A DNA stretch of 40,303 nucleotides from NCBI RefSeq assembly GCF_003253435.1, contig NZ_QKUB01000006.1:1-40303 (forward strand), in the 5' to 3' direction. The translations under genes were made by a program, and so were the position numbers. The notes below the pieces were generated by a model, which was not told the DNA's origin, did not search any database, and worked only from the letters and a program-made list of their open reading frames with translations. Shown piece by piece: positions 1 to 9,782 of the stretch; the stretch's first letter is position 1; each line of letters starts with the position of its first letter. The DNA comes from Metamycoplasma auris. Lineage in GTDB: Bacteria > Bacillota_I > Bacilli_A > Mycoplasmatales > Metamycoplasmataceae.

Positions 1-1
1 T

Positions 2-472
2 CTTTCAGTAAGACTAAAAGCAGAATATATACTTTGCCGTTTTCATTTAAAACAAAAACTAGGAGTTATTTTTAACAATTCAAAAGAATTAAAATCAATG
101 CTTGACCAATATTATTTAGATACTGGTATTCGGTTAGAAAAGTTAATCAATAGGTTTATTTTCAATCAAAATTATGAAGATTTAATTAGATTTTTAGAAA
201 ACTCCCTGAATCAACTTAAGGATTATTTAAATCAGACTAGATGAACTCACTTAACTGATTTTTTAAAATATATAAAAAGAAATCTTAAAGGACTTATAGG
301 TGTGCCGATGGATAGTTCTTTGTATTTTGGAAATGTTGCTGAGTCTTTTGTGTCTCATTTAATTAAAAAGAAAATTAAAAGAAATTGAACAATATATAGC
401 GTTCAATCAATCATGGTCTTATTAACAAAAAACCAAAATGCTATTTATTTAGAAAGTTACATTGAGACTTAA
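2..472 (+). CDS. C-terminal part of a UPF0236/Mbov_0401-like transposase-like protein (partial)
   Basis: The frame is open from the window edge to a TAA at 470-472, giving about 156 residues with two in-frame UGA tryptophans; the start lies outside the window. The end shows the pattern I associate with the UPF0236 / Mbov_0401 proteins of mycoplasma integrative elements: a segment 'DSSLYFGNVAESF', a basic run (KKKIKRNW), then a short hydrophobic helix. The family is transposase-like and tied to mobile elements; its exact reaction is not clear to me. The fragment sits beside ORF debris and far from any intact mobile-element genes in view, so it may be a relic or the end of an element lying to the left. 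Family assignment is by pattern only. Confidence 0.5.
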
Positions 473-511
473 ATTATCTTTCTAAATAAATTAATTAATA
501 TTATTTTAAAT

Positions 512-531
512 TATGCTAAAAGCATATTTTT
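512..531 (+). terminator. weak terminator-like hairpin after the transposase-like fragment
   Basis: A 6-bp stem TATGCT/AGCATA with an AAA loop is followed by a short T run, 40 bases after the stop at 472. Its placement fits the end of the upstream reading frame. Confidence 0.4.
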
Positions 532-607
532 CATCTCAAAATAATTTTTAAAAACTTATATTTTTTTCCAAAAAACCCCGATAAAATATATATGTAATTG
601 TTTTTAA

Positions 608-874
608 ATTAGTACACCACTTATTTTTGAACATCGCCAAAAAATAAAAAACATATGATCTCCAGAGATAACACAAAATACTGACATTCATAGCATAGTT
701 GAAAAATTTAGTAATCTTCTTAGAGGAGAAAATTTTAAACCTGAAGTAAATAGAGATTTCAAATATCAATTCAAATTACCTGAAAAAGAAGGGGAAAGAG
801 GATATATTACATTTAGGGCAACAGACAATACATTTTTAACTGGTAAGGTTGTTTTTGATATCAATTATGAATAA
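608..874 (+). pseudogene. remnant of an unidentified, probably surface, protein
   Basis: A frame without TAA or TAG runs from 608 to the TAA at 872-874 (88 codons) but has no ATG, GTG or TTG start with a ribosome site near its beginning; the TAA just before it at 605-607 closes the frame upstream. The last 60 or so codons look coding: charged and aromatic residues alternate in a beta-like pattern ending 'TGKVVFDINYE', and a good terminator follows. I read it as the C-terminal stub of a decayed gene. I do not recognise the family. An ATT start could in principle be used, so a short real protein cannot be excluded. Confidence 0.35.
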
Positions 875-926
875 AATTAAGTAGATATTAAAATTGCTCT
901 GTATAGAAAAACCAATAAACCATAAA

Positions 927-965
927 AATACTTCTTATACTAAGAAAATGAAGAGGTATTTTTTT
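927..965 (+). terminator. rho-independent terminator
   Basis: A 10-bp stem, AATACTTCTT (927-936) with AAGAGGTATT (951-960) including one G-U pair, is followed by a T run to 965. It lies 50 bases after the remnant ORF ending at 874, supporting that this stretch was once a gene. Confidence 0.6.
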
Positions 966-1160
966 ATAGCTTTACCTTTAATTAAAGTAGTTAGAACAAT
1001 ATAAGTAAACTTATATTTAAATTTTTAATTATGGTACTTTATAATCTATCAACAACATTGTAACTATCAATAATATGATTAATTATCATAATGTATCACA
1101 ATAATTCGCATTTAAACCTTTTAATTCTATTCAATTTAAAGCAATATATATTTAATAAAT

Positions 1161-1166
1161 TATAAT
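1161..1166 (+). promoter_or_regulatory. candidate -10 box for the APC permease gene
   Basis: TATAAT occurs 112 bases before the permease start with no convincing -35 box, which is common in mycoplasmas. It would give a leader of about 100 bases. Apart from this, 966-1277 is AT-rich sequence in which I see no gene or structured RNA. The base composition makes chance matches likely. Confidence 0.3.
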
Positions 1167-1277
1167 TTAAGTTTGATACATCTACTTAATGCTATTGCTA
1201 TAAGTGTTCTAAAAATTGAATCTTGGTGTATCTAATCTAATTCAAAATTTTATCTAATTTATTTGAAAGGAAATATC

Positions 1278-2948
1278 ATGGCCGAAGAACAAATGGTTGT
1301 TACTTCGAATCCTACTAAAAAAATAGGTTTCTTTGCAGCAATCCTTGTTGTTATTGGTTCAACAATCGGTGTTGGTATATTTCTACGGGCTAAAACAGTT
1401 CTAGAAAATTCAGCAGGAAATATATTATGAGCTATTCTAATATGATTAATCGCTGGATTTGCTGTTATAACTCTAGCACTAGCATTAGTAGAAGTAGCAT
1501 CTGGGCGTAATGACAACTTAGGTATGATTGGTTGAAGTAAGGCATTTAACACTTTAGCTATTTACAAAGCTAATAAGTTCTTTATGACTTATTTATATCT
1601 ACCACTTACATACTTCTTTATGCCTTACTATGTTATTGTTCAATTCCAAGACGCACTTACTGGTTTTGGTATAACGAATCCTAACTTTGGGGCAGCAGCT
1701 CCAGCAGCTCCATGAATATACTTTGCAATCGGTTTAGTAATGACAGTATGAATGTTATTTTCAGCTGGATTAAGTGGTCGTGCTGGTAACATTCAAAACA
1801 TCATTATAACCTCATTTAAGTTTATTCCATTAGTAGCTATTGTTATCATTGGTTTCATTTTCTTTGGACAACGTGTTCAAACTCACGATACAACATTCTG
1901 AACACCAGTTACAGCTGAAGCTCTATTTAAGAAAGACTCAACATCATTTTTAGGTCTAACACCTTTCTTAGGAATTTTTGGTTCATTTGCTGGTATATTC
2001 TTCGCATTTGATGGATTCTATGTATCTGCAGGTATCCAATCAGAAATGAAGAACCCAGAAAAAACACCAGCTGTTCTAGTTGTTGGTTTATTCTCAATCA
2101 CAGCAATTTACACCATTATTGCATTATCGATGTCACTTGGTGCTAAAACTGGTGGATTCTATGACTTTGGTGAAAAATTGGGTACAGCAGGTCACGGATG
2201 AGCATTTGGTGTAATCAACATTTGCATTGCTATTGGTGTATTAGGTGTTCTTAACGGATTCTCAATGTGATGTACACGTTTCGTTGAAGATCTAGTTAAG
2301 GAAGGTGAAATTTATGTATCACCTAAGATTTACAGATACATGAAGAATAGCAATATGCCAATTGTAGGAGCTCTATTCTCATTAATTCTATCTGTGCCTT
2401 TAGCATTAATTCTAACAGTAATTGGTGCATATGCATACATCGGAACAACATGAAGTTATGTAGATAAAACATATGGTAATCATATGAGCTCACTACTATC
2501 ATTCTCTGACCTAATGGCTGACTGAATGGCAGTATTCTCATTTGCATTCATCGTAATGGCAGTTGTTGGTGTTCTAGAAAACAGAAAGAAGAACTTCATT
2601 GAAGTTGAAAAGAATAGACATACTGTTTGAGCAGGAACAATAGCAGTTATAATGGTTATGGGAACAGTGTTGTTTAAGATGATTGACCCATTCATTTCAT
2701 TAGGATTATCAATTGCTAAAAAATCAACTAATGACATAATTGGTTACGCAGCAACTTCCGGACTATTCATTGCTTATGTAATCTTTATGTTTGCAGCAAC
2801 TCCTATTGAAAAAATGTTAGCTTTAAGAAGAAAAGAAAAACTTGATGCTGCCATCAAGGTTGCAGATAATGAAGAATCTATTGCTGAGATTAATGAAGCC
2901 AAAGAATTAAACGATTTAGTTCTACAAACATTTGAAACTGCTCGTTAA
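1278..2948 (+). CDS. APC-family amino-acid permease
   Basis: A 556-residue integral membrane protein with about 12 hydrophobic helices. The first helix carries the APC signature (ILVVIGSTIGVGIFLRAKTV, residues about 18-37), typical of amino-acid/polyamine/organocation antiporters and symporters. Residues about 230-260 hold a second conserved helix (FAFDGFYVSAGIQSEMKNP), the loop commonly written 'F.GFE....E..NP' in this superfamily. The C-terminal 45 residues are hydrophilic and cytoplasmic. ATG at 1278 follows GAAAGGA at 1265-1271, and a strong terminator follows the stop, so the gene is probably monocistronic. Substrate cannot be read from sequence. In an arginine-degrading mycoplasma an arginine/ornithine exchanger is a natural guess, but the gene is not next to arcA. 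Confidence 0.85.
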
Positions 2949-2967
2949 TTAAAATTAAATTTTAATG

Positions 2968-2997
2968 ACTAGATGCGCTTTGAAGCATCTAGTTTTT
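2968..2997 (+). terminator. rho-independent terminator of the permease gene
   Basis: A perfect 9-bp stem, ACTAGATGC (2968-2976) with GCATCTAGT (2985-2993), an 8-base loop and a T5 run. Confidence 0.8.
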
Positions 2998-3033
2998 ATA
3001 TGTGATTTAAAACGCTCAAATAAGCAAATAAAA

Positions 3034-3066
3034 AACTAGCAACAGATAATTTATATTTTGCTAGTT
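3034..3066 (-). terminator. terminator of the small membrane protein gene
   Basis: AACTAGCAA (3034-3042) pairs with TTGCTAGTT (3058-3066). On the minus strand the stem is followed by a T6 run (the A run at 3029-3035), and it lies 20 bases past the minus-strand stop at 3086. Confidence 0.65.
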
Positions 3067-3085
3067 ATCATATTTATTTATTTTT

Positions 3086-3304
3086 CTAATTTTTATCTAG
3101 TAATAAGAAAATTCCGCCAACAATTGTTACAAAAAACAAATTTAAAATCCCATATGTGAGTTTTGAACTCTCAGTCATATGTGGCGATTCAATTTCTCTT
3201 AAAGTTAGAATTCCGATTACTAGAGGAATAATTAATCAAAATCTTAGTATCATTCCTATTAATATAAAAATTTTGGCAACTCTCTTATATTGTTCGTTAG
3301 TCAT
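3086..3304 (-). CDS. small two-helix membrane protein, unknown function
   Basis: A 72-residue protein read from ATG at 3304 to TAG at 3086-3088, with one UGA tryptophan. It starts MTNEQYKRVAKIF, then has two hydrophobic segments (residues about 10-32 and 51-68) separated by a polar loop (TLREIESPHMTESSKLTYG) and ends KN. A GAGGAT purine box lies 5 bases upstream of the start and a good terminator follows, so it looks like a real monocistronic gene. Basic residues before helix 1 suggest an N-in hairpin topology. I do not recognise a family. Confidence 0.6.
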
Positions 3305-3771
3305 TATTAATCCTCATTTTAATTTTATACCTTTTTTTGTTAACAATAAGAAGTAAACGATATGCCATATTTATATATCATTCTGCTATTAGTTAGATTT
3401 GAAATATAAATTTAATAGTATTTCTTTAATAAGTATTATTCTGTTCTTCTTAGAGTTTTAATTTGATTTAAACTATCACATCAAAATATCATTTTATTCA
3501 TTTCAAATTGCTTTAATATTTTTTTAATTTGACTATTAATAATAAAAATCAGTATGCTACTAAAAAATTCATTTTAATAGATAATATACATATTATCTTG
3601 ACTAATTCTCTTTAATACAAAGTATATTTATTAGGGATCATTTACTAACCTATTTTTTCTTTTCTGCTTGTATAAATTTTTATATCTATGTTTTATTACT
3701 TTTTTATTTATAAAAATGCAAACTAAATACCAACAGAATTAACCATTGATTTAATAATTTTATTAACAATT
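3305..3771. other. AT-rich intergenic stretch without a recognisable gene
   Basis: No frame of useful length appears on either strand. On the minus strand, short fragments follow one another in one frame, broken by TAA codons, starting 'MNKMIFWCDSLNQIKTLRRTE' at about 3510. This could be a decayed gene, but it is too short to identify. Confidence 0.3.
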
Positions 3772-3799
3772 GATTGAATTAAAATTCAATCTTTTTTTT
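3772..3799 (+). terminator. terminator-like hairpin in an intergenic region
   Basis: A 9-bp stem GATTGAATT (3772-3780) with AATTCAATC (3783-3791), a 2-base gap and a T8 run. No gene precedes it on the plus strand, so it may end a lost gene or insulate the DUF885 gene from upstream transcription. Confidence 0.55.
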
Positions 3800-3872
3800 G
3801 TTTAGTCTCAATAAGAAAGCATATCAATCTAAATTCTTTAAAATTTAAGATGTATAACATTGAAATCTAAAG

Positions 3873-3919
3873 AAGGAGAATAATTGATTCAAAATAAATA
3901 AAAACATTCTATTTATTTT
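3873..3919 (+). promoter_or_regulatory. leader of the first DUF885 gene: distant ribosome-site-like box and hairpin
   Basis: AAGGAGAA (3873-3880) is a strong Shine-Dalgarno match but lies 55 bases from the ATG at 3936. It precedes a TTG-initiated 5-codon frame (3884-3901). A perfect 10-bp stem, AAAATAAATA (3891-3900) with TATTTATTTT (3910-3919), lies between it and the start. There is no purine box close to the ATG. Confidence 0.35.
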
Positions 3920-3935
3920 AAATTAATGAACCAAT

Positions 3936-6539
3936 ATGTCACCAAAAACTAAAAAAGTATTGATTATAAGTGGAATTATTTCAGCAGCAGTTATTGCACC
4001 TGTTGCCCTAACATTAATTCCTTATGGAATTCAAAAAACTCTTACAAGTCAAAAAAGTTTAGGTCAACTAGAAGCTTTTTATAAAGCCAAAATTAAAGAT
4101 ATTTCGAAAACTATTACAACTAATGAAGAAAAAAGTCAAGAAATAATTAAGAAAGAGAAATCTTCAAAAAATATTGAAGAACAAACAAAATTAAGAGAAG
4201 AATTAACTAAATTAATTGATCGAATTAAGGAAGATACTGCTTCTTTAATTGTTTCTAACTATGAATTATTCAAGATTCAAAAATCAATGTTAGAAAATGA
4301 AATTGATTTAAATTTTCCAACTAAAGATGAATCTAAGAAAGCAATTGAATTTTATGCAAAATGAATCGATGAATTAAGTAAGATTTCTAAAAATAATCTT
4401 AATCAAGTTTCAATTGCTTGAGTAAGTGGTCTTAAATATAGTTGAGAAATAATAAAGGAATTATATGAATCTGAAATTAGACTAATTGGTGGACAACTCT
4501 CATTTGCTCCTGAAGCTGCATATCCACTTAATTCGTTTGCCAACTCATTTGCTAATATAACAAAACAGAAGGCATCCAAACTTAAAAGAAATCTAGAGGA
4601 AGGAATTAAAGAGAATGTTATTTTATCCAAAGTAGTAATCAAAAATAACATTCGCTCAATTCTAAAAAACTTCTATACAAAAGAACTTCTTGATTTTATT
4701 ATGTCAAATAAAAATGAGGAATCACTTATAAATATCATCAATCAAAATAAAAATATTGATGATGAAACTAAAGCATTTCATCAATTCTATGTAACTAAAT
4801 ATTATAATAGTGCGACAAATGGACTAGGGGAAAATTTAAAAGATTTAAAAGTTTATAAAACTAACAGAATTAATGAAGTAGAAGACACAATTGAATTAAT
4901 AGATAGAGATGATAAAAAAGTATTAATCTATGGTTTAGGATTAACACAAAAAGATTTAGAAGCAAATGATGTTGGGATAGCTTCAATTAAGGGTTCTAAA
5001 AATAGTACAAATGGAAAAAAACTATATGACATAATTCTAAAAATGTCTACGACTACTAATAATAATTCACAACAAATTTTTGATGCTGGGTATAAGACAA
5101 CAACAACAGCAACAAAAAATATGGAACTTACAGCTAAAGCAATTGCAAAGCTTATTACAGGCAATGAAAACACTGAATGATCGCCAACAATTAAATATAA
5201 TCCTGATGGTGTGAGTGGAAAAAATGTTCAAGATCTTAAACTAAATATTCGCAAATCAGATGGATCAATTAACCTTACTGAATTCAATAAATGAATGAAT
5301 CAAGAACAATTTTTCTTTGGTAGAGAAGGAAGCGATTTCTATACTAAAGAAAAAGAAGAATCGCTTTTAAAAGATACAACATTACAAGAATCGATTTCTA
5401 ACTTCAATAATTTAGGTTATAAGCATCTAATTGAAAATAAAAATATAGCTGAAAAATATGGAACAATTACAAATAGAGAATTCTATTTAGGTGCACTTGA
5501 AGCATTTAAAGGTTACCATCAATTTAGAAATGCAACAATCGATTATGGATTTAGTTTCTTTGACAAAAAAGTTCCTAGATATGGAATTAATGCATACGAT
5601 TTTAAATATCGTCTTGAAGCTGGTGTTGGAGAAGAAAGACCTGATGATAATATTGAAAAAGGAACAACCGGTGCTTTTGTATTTAATCCAGATCCATACT
5701 TTAGTTTACCAAAATGATCAGTTACATCATTTGCTAACCATGAAAGTGTAATGGGACATCACAACCAAATTCAATATGCTAGAGAACATTTAAAAACAAT
5801 TAATAATCAAACAATTGGCAACATTTTTGGTTATACTTCATATATTGAAGGATGAGCTTTATTCATGGAATGATTTGGAATTGAAGCAGGATTATATGGC
5901 ACTCCTGATTTTGAATCAACTGATTACTATGCAATACCAAAAGATTTCCAATACTCTCATGGAATTACATCATTTATTGGTAAAAAAACTAAGGATCAAA
6001 TTACAAATAATGAGATCAAACAAATTAAAGAACTACATGGCGGAGTTTATTGAAATCTAGCTGCAAATGGAACTAAAGAAATAACGAACGAAAAAGAACA
6101 TGCACTAAAAACTGCGAAACTAACTAATATGCTTCAATACTATGGCGCACTTAACGAAGCACAATTGCATAATATGAGATTGGCAGTTGACACAGCATAT
6201 CATGGTGATATTAAAGGAGAGTCTACGCTTCCAAAAAATGCTTCAATTAGGCAAGTTAGGGACTTCTTAACAAAAAATTCTGCACTTGGTGTGGGAGATA
6301 TTACTTCTGAATCTAAACGTTATTTAAATTTCCCAGGTCAAGCAACATCATATAACTCAGGTAAAGAAGCGCTTTTAAACTTATATGATAAAGTAAGAAA
6401 AGCTAAGAAACTTTCAAGAAAAGACTTTGTTTCAAACAAAGAAGCAATCAAAGAATTCTTTAATTTGTTACTTGAAACCGGAGCACTTCCTCTTGCTTCG
6501 ATTGAAGAAATTATTAACTACCATTACAATCTAAAATAG
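3936..6539 (+). CDS. membrane-anchored DUF885-family metallopeptidase-like protein, copy A
   Basis: An 867-residue protein. Residues 7-29 form one N-terminal membrane anchor without a lipobox (MSPKTKKVLIISGIIS...), followed by a charged helical linker (about 35-110). The C-terminal half carries the DUF885 motifs: HESVMGHHNQ at 602-611, matching the family's HE-x-x-x-GHH-x-Q metal site; EGWALFMEW beginning at Glu638; and a final block with R-x-AVDTAYH and SESKRYLNFPGQA. Known DUF885 proteins are predicted zinc peptidases. The likely location is the outer membrane face with the catalytic part outside, for example cleaving host peptides; that role is inferred. ATG 3936 is chosen because a TAA lies in frame just upstream. 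It is followed by a terminator and then by a paralogue. Confidence 0.8.
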
Positions 6540-6550
6540 CTAAATGATTA

Positions 6551-6612
6551 AAAAAAAGGCACTCCAATACTCAAAAATGATTGTTCATTATTGAATGTGG
6601 TTGCCTTTTTTT
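6551..6612 (+). terminator. terminator after DUF885 copy A
   Basis: A-rich AAAAAAAGGCA (6551-6561) pairs with TGCCTTTTTTT (6602-6612) around a long loop that can itself pair (CAATA with TATTG). A T run continues to 6612. It separates the two paralogues, so copy B probably has its own promoter. Confidence 0.6.
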
Positions 6613-6783
6613 GCTTTTTTTGGTTTTAACTTGTATTATTACTTATGTATAACAAAAAACAATATAAATAAAGATTAAATAAAAGAGAGTTATCAATTTA
6701 AAAAGGAGAGAAGTGTATAAGATAAGGAAATTAAAACCAAAAAATAAAGTACAGTGTTTAATTCTATCATATACATTTAAAAT

Positions 6784-9453
6784 ATGTCACCAAAAGCTAA
6801 AAAAGGATTGATATTAACTGGAATTATTTCAGGTGCAATTATTGCTCCGATAGCATTTGCAACAGTACCTTATGGTATTCAACAAGGTATATTGCAAAAA
6901 CAAAACAACCGATTGATTACCACATACAATCAACGAAGCGAAGAATACAAGGCTAAAACTGCGGACACAGAAAAAGAAATTAAAGAAAAAGAAGCAAAAA
7001 GACAAGAGATTAAAGCTAAACTAGATAAAGAAACTAGAGAAGAAGAAAAGAAAAAATTATCTGATTAATGAGAAGCACTTAATAAAGAAGTAGCTACTCT
7101 TAATGATAAGAAGCAAAAAGTTTTTGATGAATTGATCATGCCAGTTTTAGAGGAAGTTGCAATCAGTGGATATGGTCAAATAAATCAAGACATTATTGAT
7201 TTAACTGGTAGTTATATTACAGAACAATACCATAAATTTCAATCTGAAAAAGATAAATTAGCTGAAAAGTATGATGTTAACTTCCCTACTAAAGATGAAT
7301 CAAAGAAAGTTATTTCATTCTACGAAGATTGAATTAAAAAACTAGATAAGATTACAAAAAGAAACTTAAATGTTACATCAACTGCTTGAGTTAGTGGACT
7401 AAAAGAAGAATGAGGAATTTCTAAAGGATTATATGAATCTGAAATTCGTTTAATTGGTGGATATCTAAAGGGTGGTCCTTCATTCTCGTATCCAATTAAC
7501 TCATTCTATGAAACAATCAATGACATTACACCTGACGAAGCAGCCAAACTTCAAAGAAACCTTAAAGAAGGAATTGATTCTAATGTTGTTCTATCAAAAG
7601 TCGTTATAAAAAATAACATTAGATCATTCCTAAGTAATTTTTATTCAAAAGAATTAGAAGAATTTGCTAATGGTTCCAATAGTGATAAAGAAGAAACAGT
7701 TTTAAAAATTATTGAAAAAAGTTCTACTGTTGACCAAAAATTAAAAGATTTCCATAAATTCTATGTAAATGAATACTATAAAGCATCTGACCATGGTCTT
7801 GGTGAGGATATAAAAGAACTTAAGGTTTATACAAAAAATAAAACAAACGAACTTGAAGATTCTATTGAATTAAATGGAAAAACAATCTATGGTTTAGGAT
7901 TAACACAAAAAGATCTTGAAGCTAAAGATGTTGGTATCGGATCAATTAAAGGATCAGAAGAAACAACAACAGGTAAAAAGTTATATGACATTATTTTAAA
8001 AATGTCTACCACAAATGATGAAACTTCACAAGAAGTATTCGACTCTGGCTTTGAAACAACCAAAACTGCTGTTCATAATATGGAAGCAGCTGCTAAGGCT
8101 GTAGCAAAATTAATTATTGGTGACGAAACATCTGAATGATCTCCTACAATTAAATATAACCCAGATGGTTTATCTGGATCTGAAGTAAAAGATGTTAAAC
8201 TTACTATTCGTACAAAAGATGGAAAGATTAATATTTCAGATTTCTTTAAATGAATGAATCAAGAACAATTCTTCTTTGGTCGTGAAGGTAAAGAATACTA
8301 TGATGATAAGAAAATAAAAGAATTAGAAGGTGATTCAAAACTATCAGATTCAATCAAAGCTTTAAAAGATTTAAATTATGAATCATTGAAGACTTCAGAA
8401 GAAAAATATGGAACTATAACAAAGAAACAATTCTACTATGGAGCATTAGAAGCCTTCAAGGCATATAAGCAATTTAGAGAAAGAACAATTGATCATGGAT
8501 ATAGTTACTTTGCGAACAAAGTTCCAAAATATGACATAAGAGCATATGAATATAGTAAGCGTACTTTTTCAGGTGTTGGGGCATATAATGGATTCTTCAT
8601 CTTCAACCCAGACCCATACTTTAGTTTACCAAAATGATCAGTTACATCATTTGCTAACCATGAAAGTGTGATGGGACATCACAATCAAATCGTTTATGCA
8701 AAAGAATTCCTAAAGAAAATTAAGGGTCAAACAATCGGAAATATCTTTGATTATACTTCATATATTGAAGGCTGAGCTTTATTCATGGAATGATTCGGTA
8801 TTGAAGCTGGATTATATGGTACTCCTAACTTTGCTTCTGAAGACTACTATGCACTACCAGTAAGCTTCAAAAAATCCCATGGTATAACAAGTTTTATTAA
8901 AGCAACAAAGAAAGAAGATGTTAAACCTGAAGAAATAAATGAAATGAAGACTTTACATGGTGGAGTTTATTGAAATATAGCTGCTAATGGTAAAGCTGTT
9001 ACTGATGAAAAAGAACATACTCTAAAAGCTGCTGAATTAACAAATATTCTTCAATACTATGGAGCTTTAAATGAAGCACAATTGCGTAATATGAGACGTG
9101 CAGTTGATAATGCATTCCATGGTTCAATCAAAGGTAACAAAGAACTACCAGAAAATGCTTCAATTCTTGATATAAGAGAATTCATGAAGAAAAACTCAGC
9201 CCTAGGAGTTGGAGATATTACTTCTGAATCTAAACGTTATCTAAATAATCCAGGTCAAGCAGTTTCATACAATACAGGTAAAGAAAGTATGTTAAAACTA
9301 TATGATGCTGTAAGAAAATCTAAAGGTCTATCAAGAAAAGCATTTGTTGAAAACAAAGAAAATATTAAAGAATTCTTAAATATTATCCTAGAAACAGGTG
9401 CTCTACCACTTGGTGCTCTAGAAGAAATTGTTAAATTACATTACAATCTATAA
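6784..9453 (+). pseudogene. DUF885-family paralogue, copy B, interrupted by an in-frame TAA
   Basis: The frame covers 890 codons and aligns with copy A along its whole length: N-terminal anchor (MSPKAKKGLILTGIIS), helical linker, HESVMGHHNQ at 626-635, EGWALFMEW from Glu662 and the SESKRYLNNPGQA block. A TAA at 7066-7068 stops it after 94 residues, in the charged linker, and the same frame then runs intact to 9453. A single C-to-T change (CAA to TAA) would explain it. The other 795 codons show no further damage, so the loss is recent, a sequence error, or tolerated by restart at ATG 7138. Restart would release a protein without its membrane anchor. AAAAGGAGAG lies about 75 bases before the ATG. 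Confidence 0.75.
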
Positions 9454-9469
9454 AACATAATTAAAAAAG

Positions 9470-9502
9470 AACAAGAAAGAAACAATCAGCTTTCTTGTTT
9501 TT
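9470..9502 (+). terminator. rho-independent terminator after DUF885 copy B
   Basis: A perfect 10-bp stem, AACAAGAAAG (9470-9479) with CTTTCTTGTT (9490-9499), a 10-base loop and a T run. Confidence 0.8.
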
Positions 9503-9614
9503 ATAATTAATTTTTATAAAAAAATGCTACAAAACTATAAAAGAAAAAATTCAATATATTTTGTTCTATTTTCATATTTTATAAATTTATTTTTAAAATG
9601 GTAATATTTGAATA

Positions 9615-9751
9615 GATAGATAGAATATACAACATATATTGAATCTACCAATTTGATAAAAGAAATCAATTATATAGACATTTTAGACTAGTTTAAGAGA
9701 GTTTTATTAATTTAAAAGTTTCTTAAAAAATAATCCTTAGTTCTATCTATC
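9615..9751 (+). promoter_or_regulatory. long-range inverted repeat in the leader of the nucleoside importer operon
   Basis: GATAGATAGAA (9615-9625) is an exact reverse complement of TTCTATCTATC (9741-9751), 31 bases before the lipoprotein start at 9783. If transcribed together these would close a domain of about 137 bases. The interior does not match the purine-riboswitch core I looked for. The regulatory role is a guess from the structure. Confidence 0.3.
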
Positions 9752-9782
9752 AATTAATAATAAATAATGAGGATAAATCAAT

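Noticed and set aside
3156..3356. Plus-strand 66-codon ORF
   Set aside because: It overlaps the minus-strand membrane protein gene, which has a ribosome site and hydrophobic pattern; the plus frame has neither.
6713..6815. GTG-initiated 34-codon frame after the AAAAGGAGAG box before DUF885 copy B
   Set aside because: It is out of frame with the gene, overlaps its start, has no counterpart at copy A beyond a 5-codon frame, and shows no coding character.
3936..9453. MIB-MIP immunoglobulin-cleaving pair
   Set aside because: The two large neighbouring surface proteins resemble each other and carry zinc DUF885 motifs, unlike the serine protease and binding protein of that system.
9640..9782. Purine riboswitch before the nucleoside importer
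   Set aside because: The conserved core and the two loop sequences of that riboswitch are not visible; only a long inverted repeat is.
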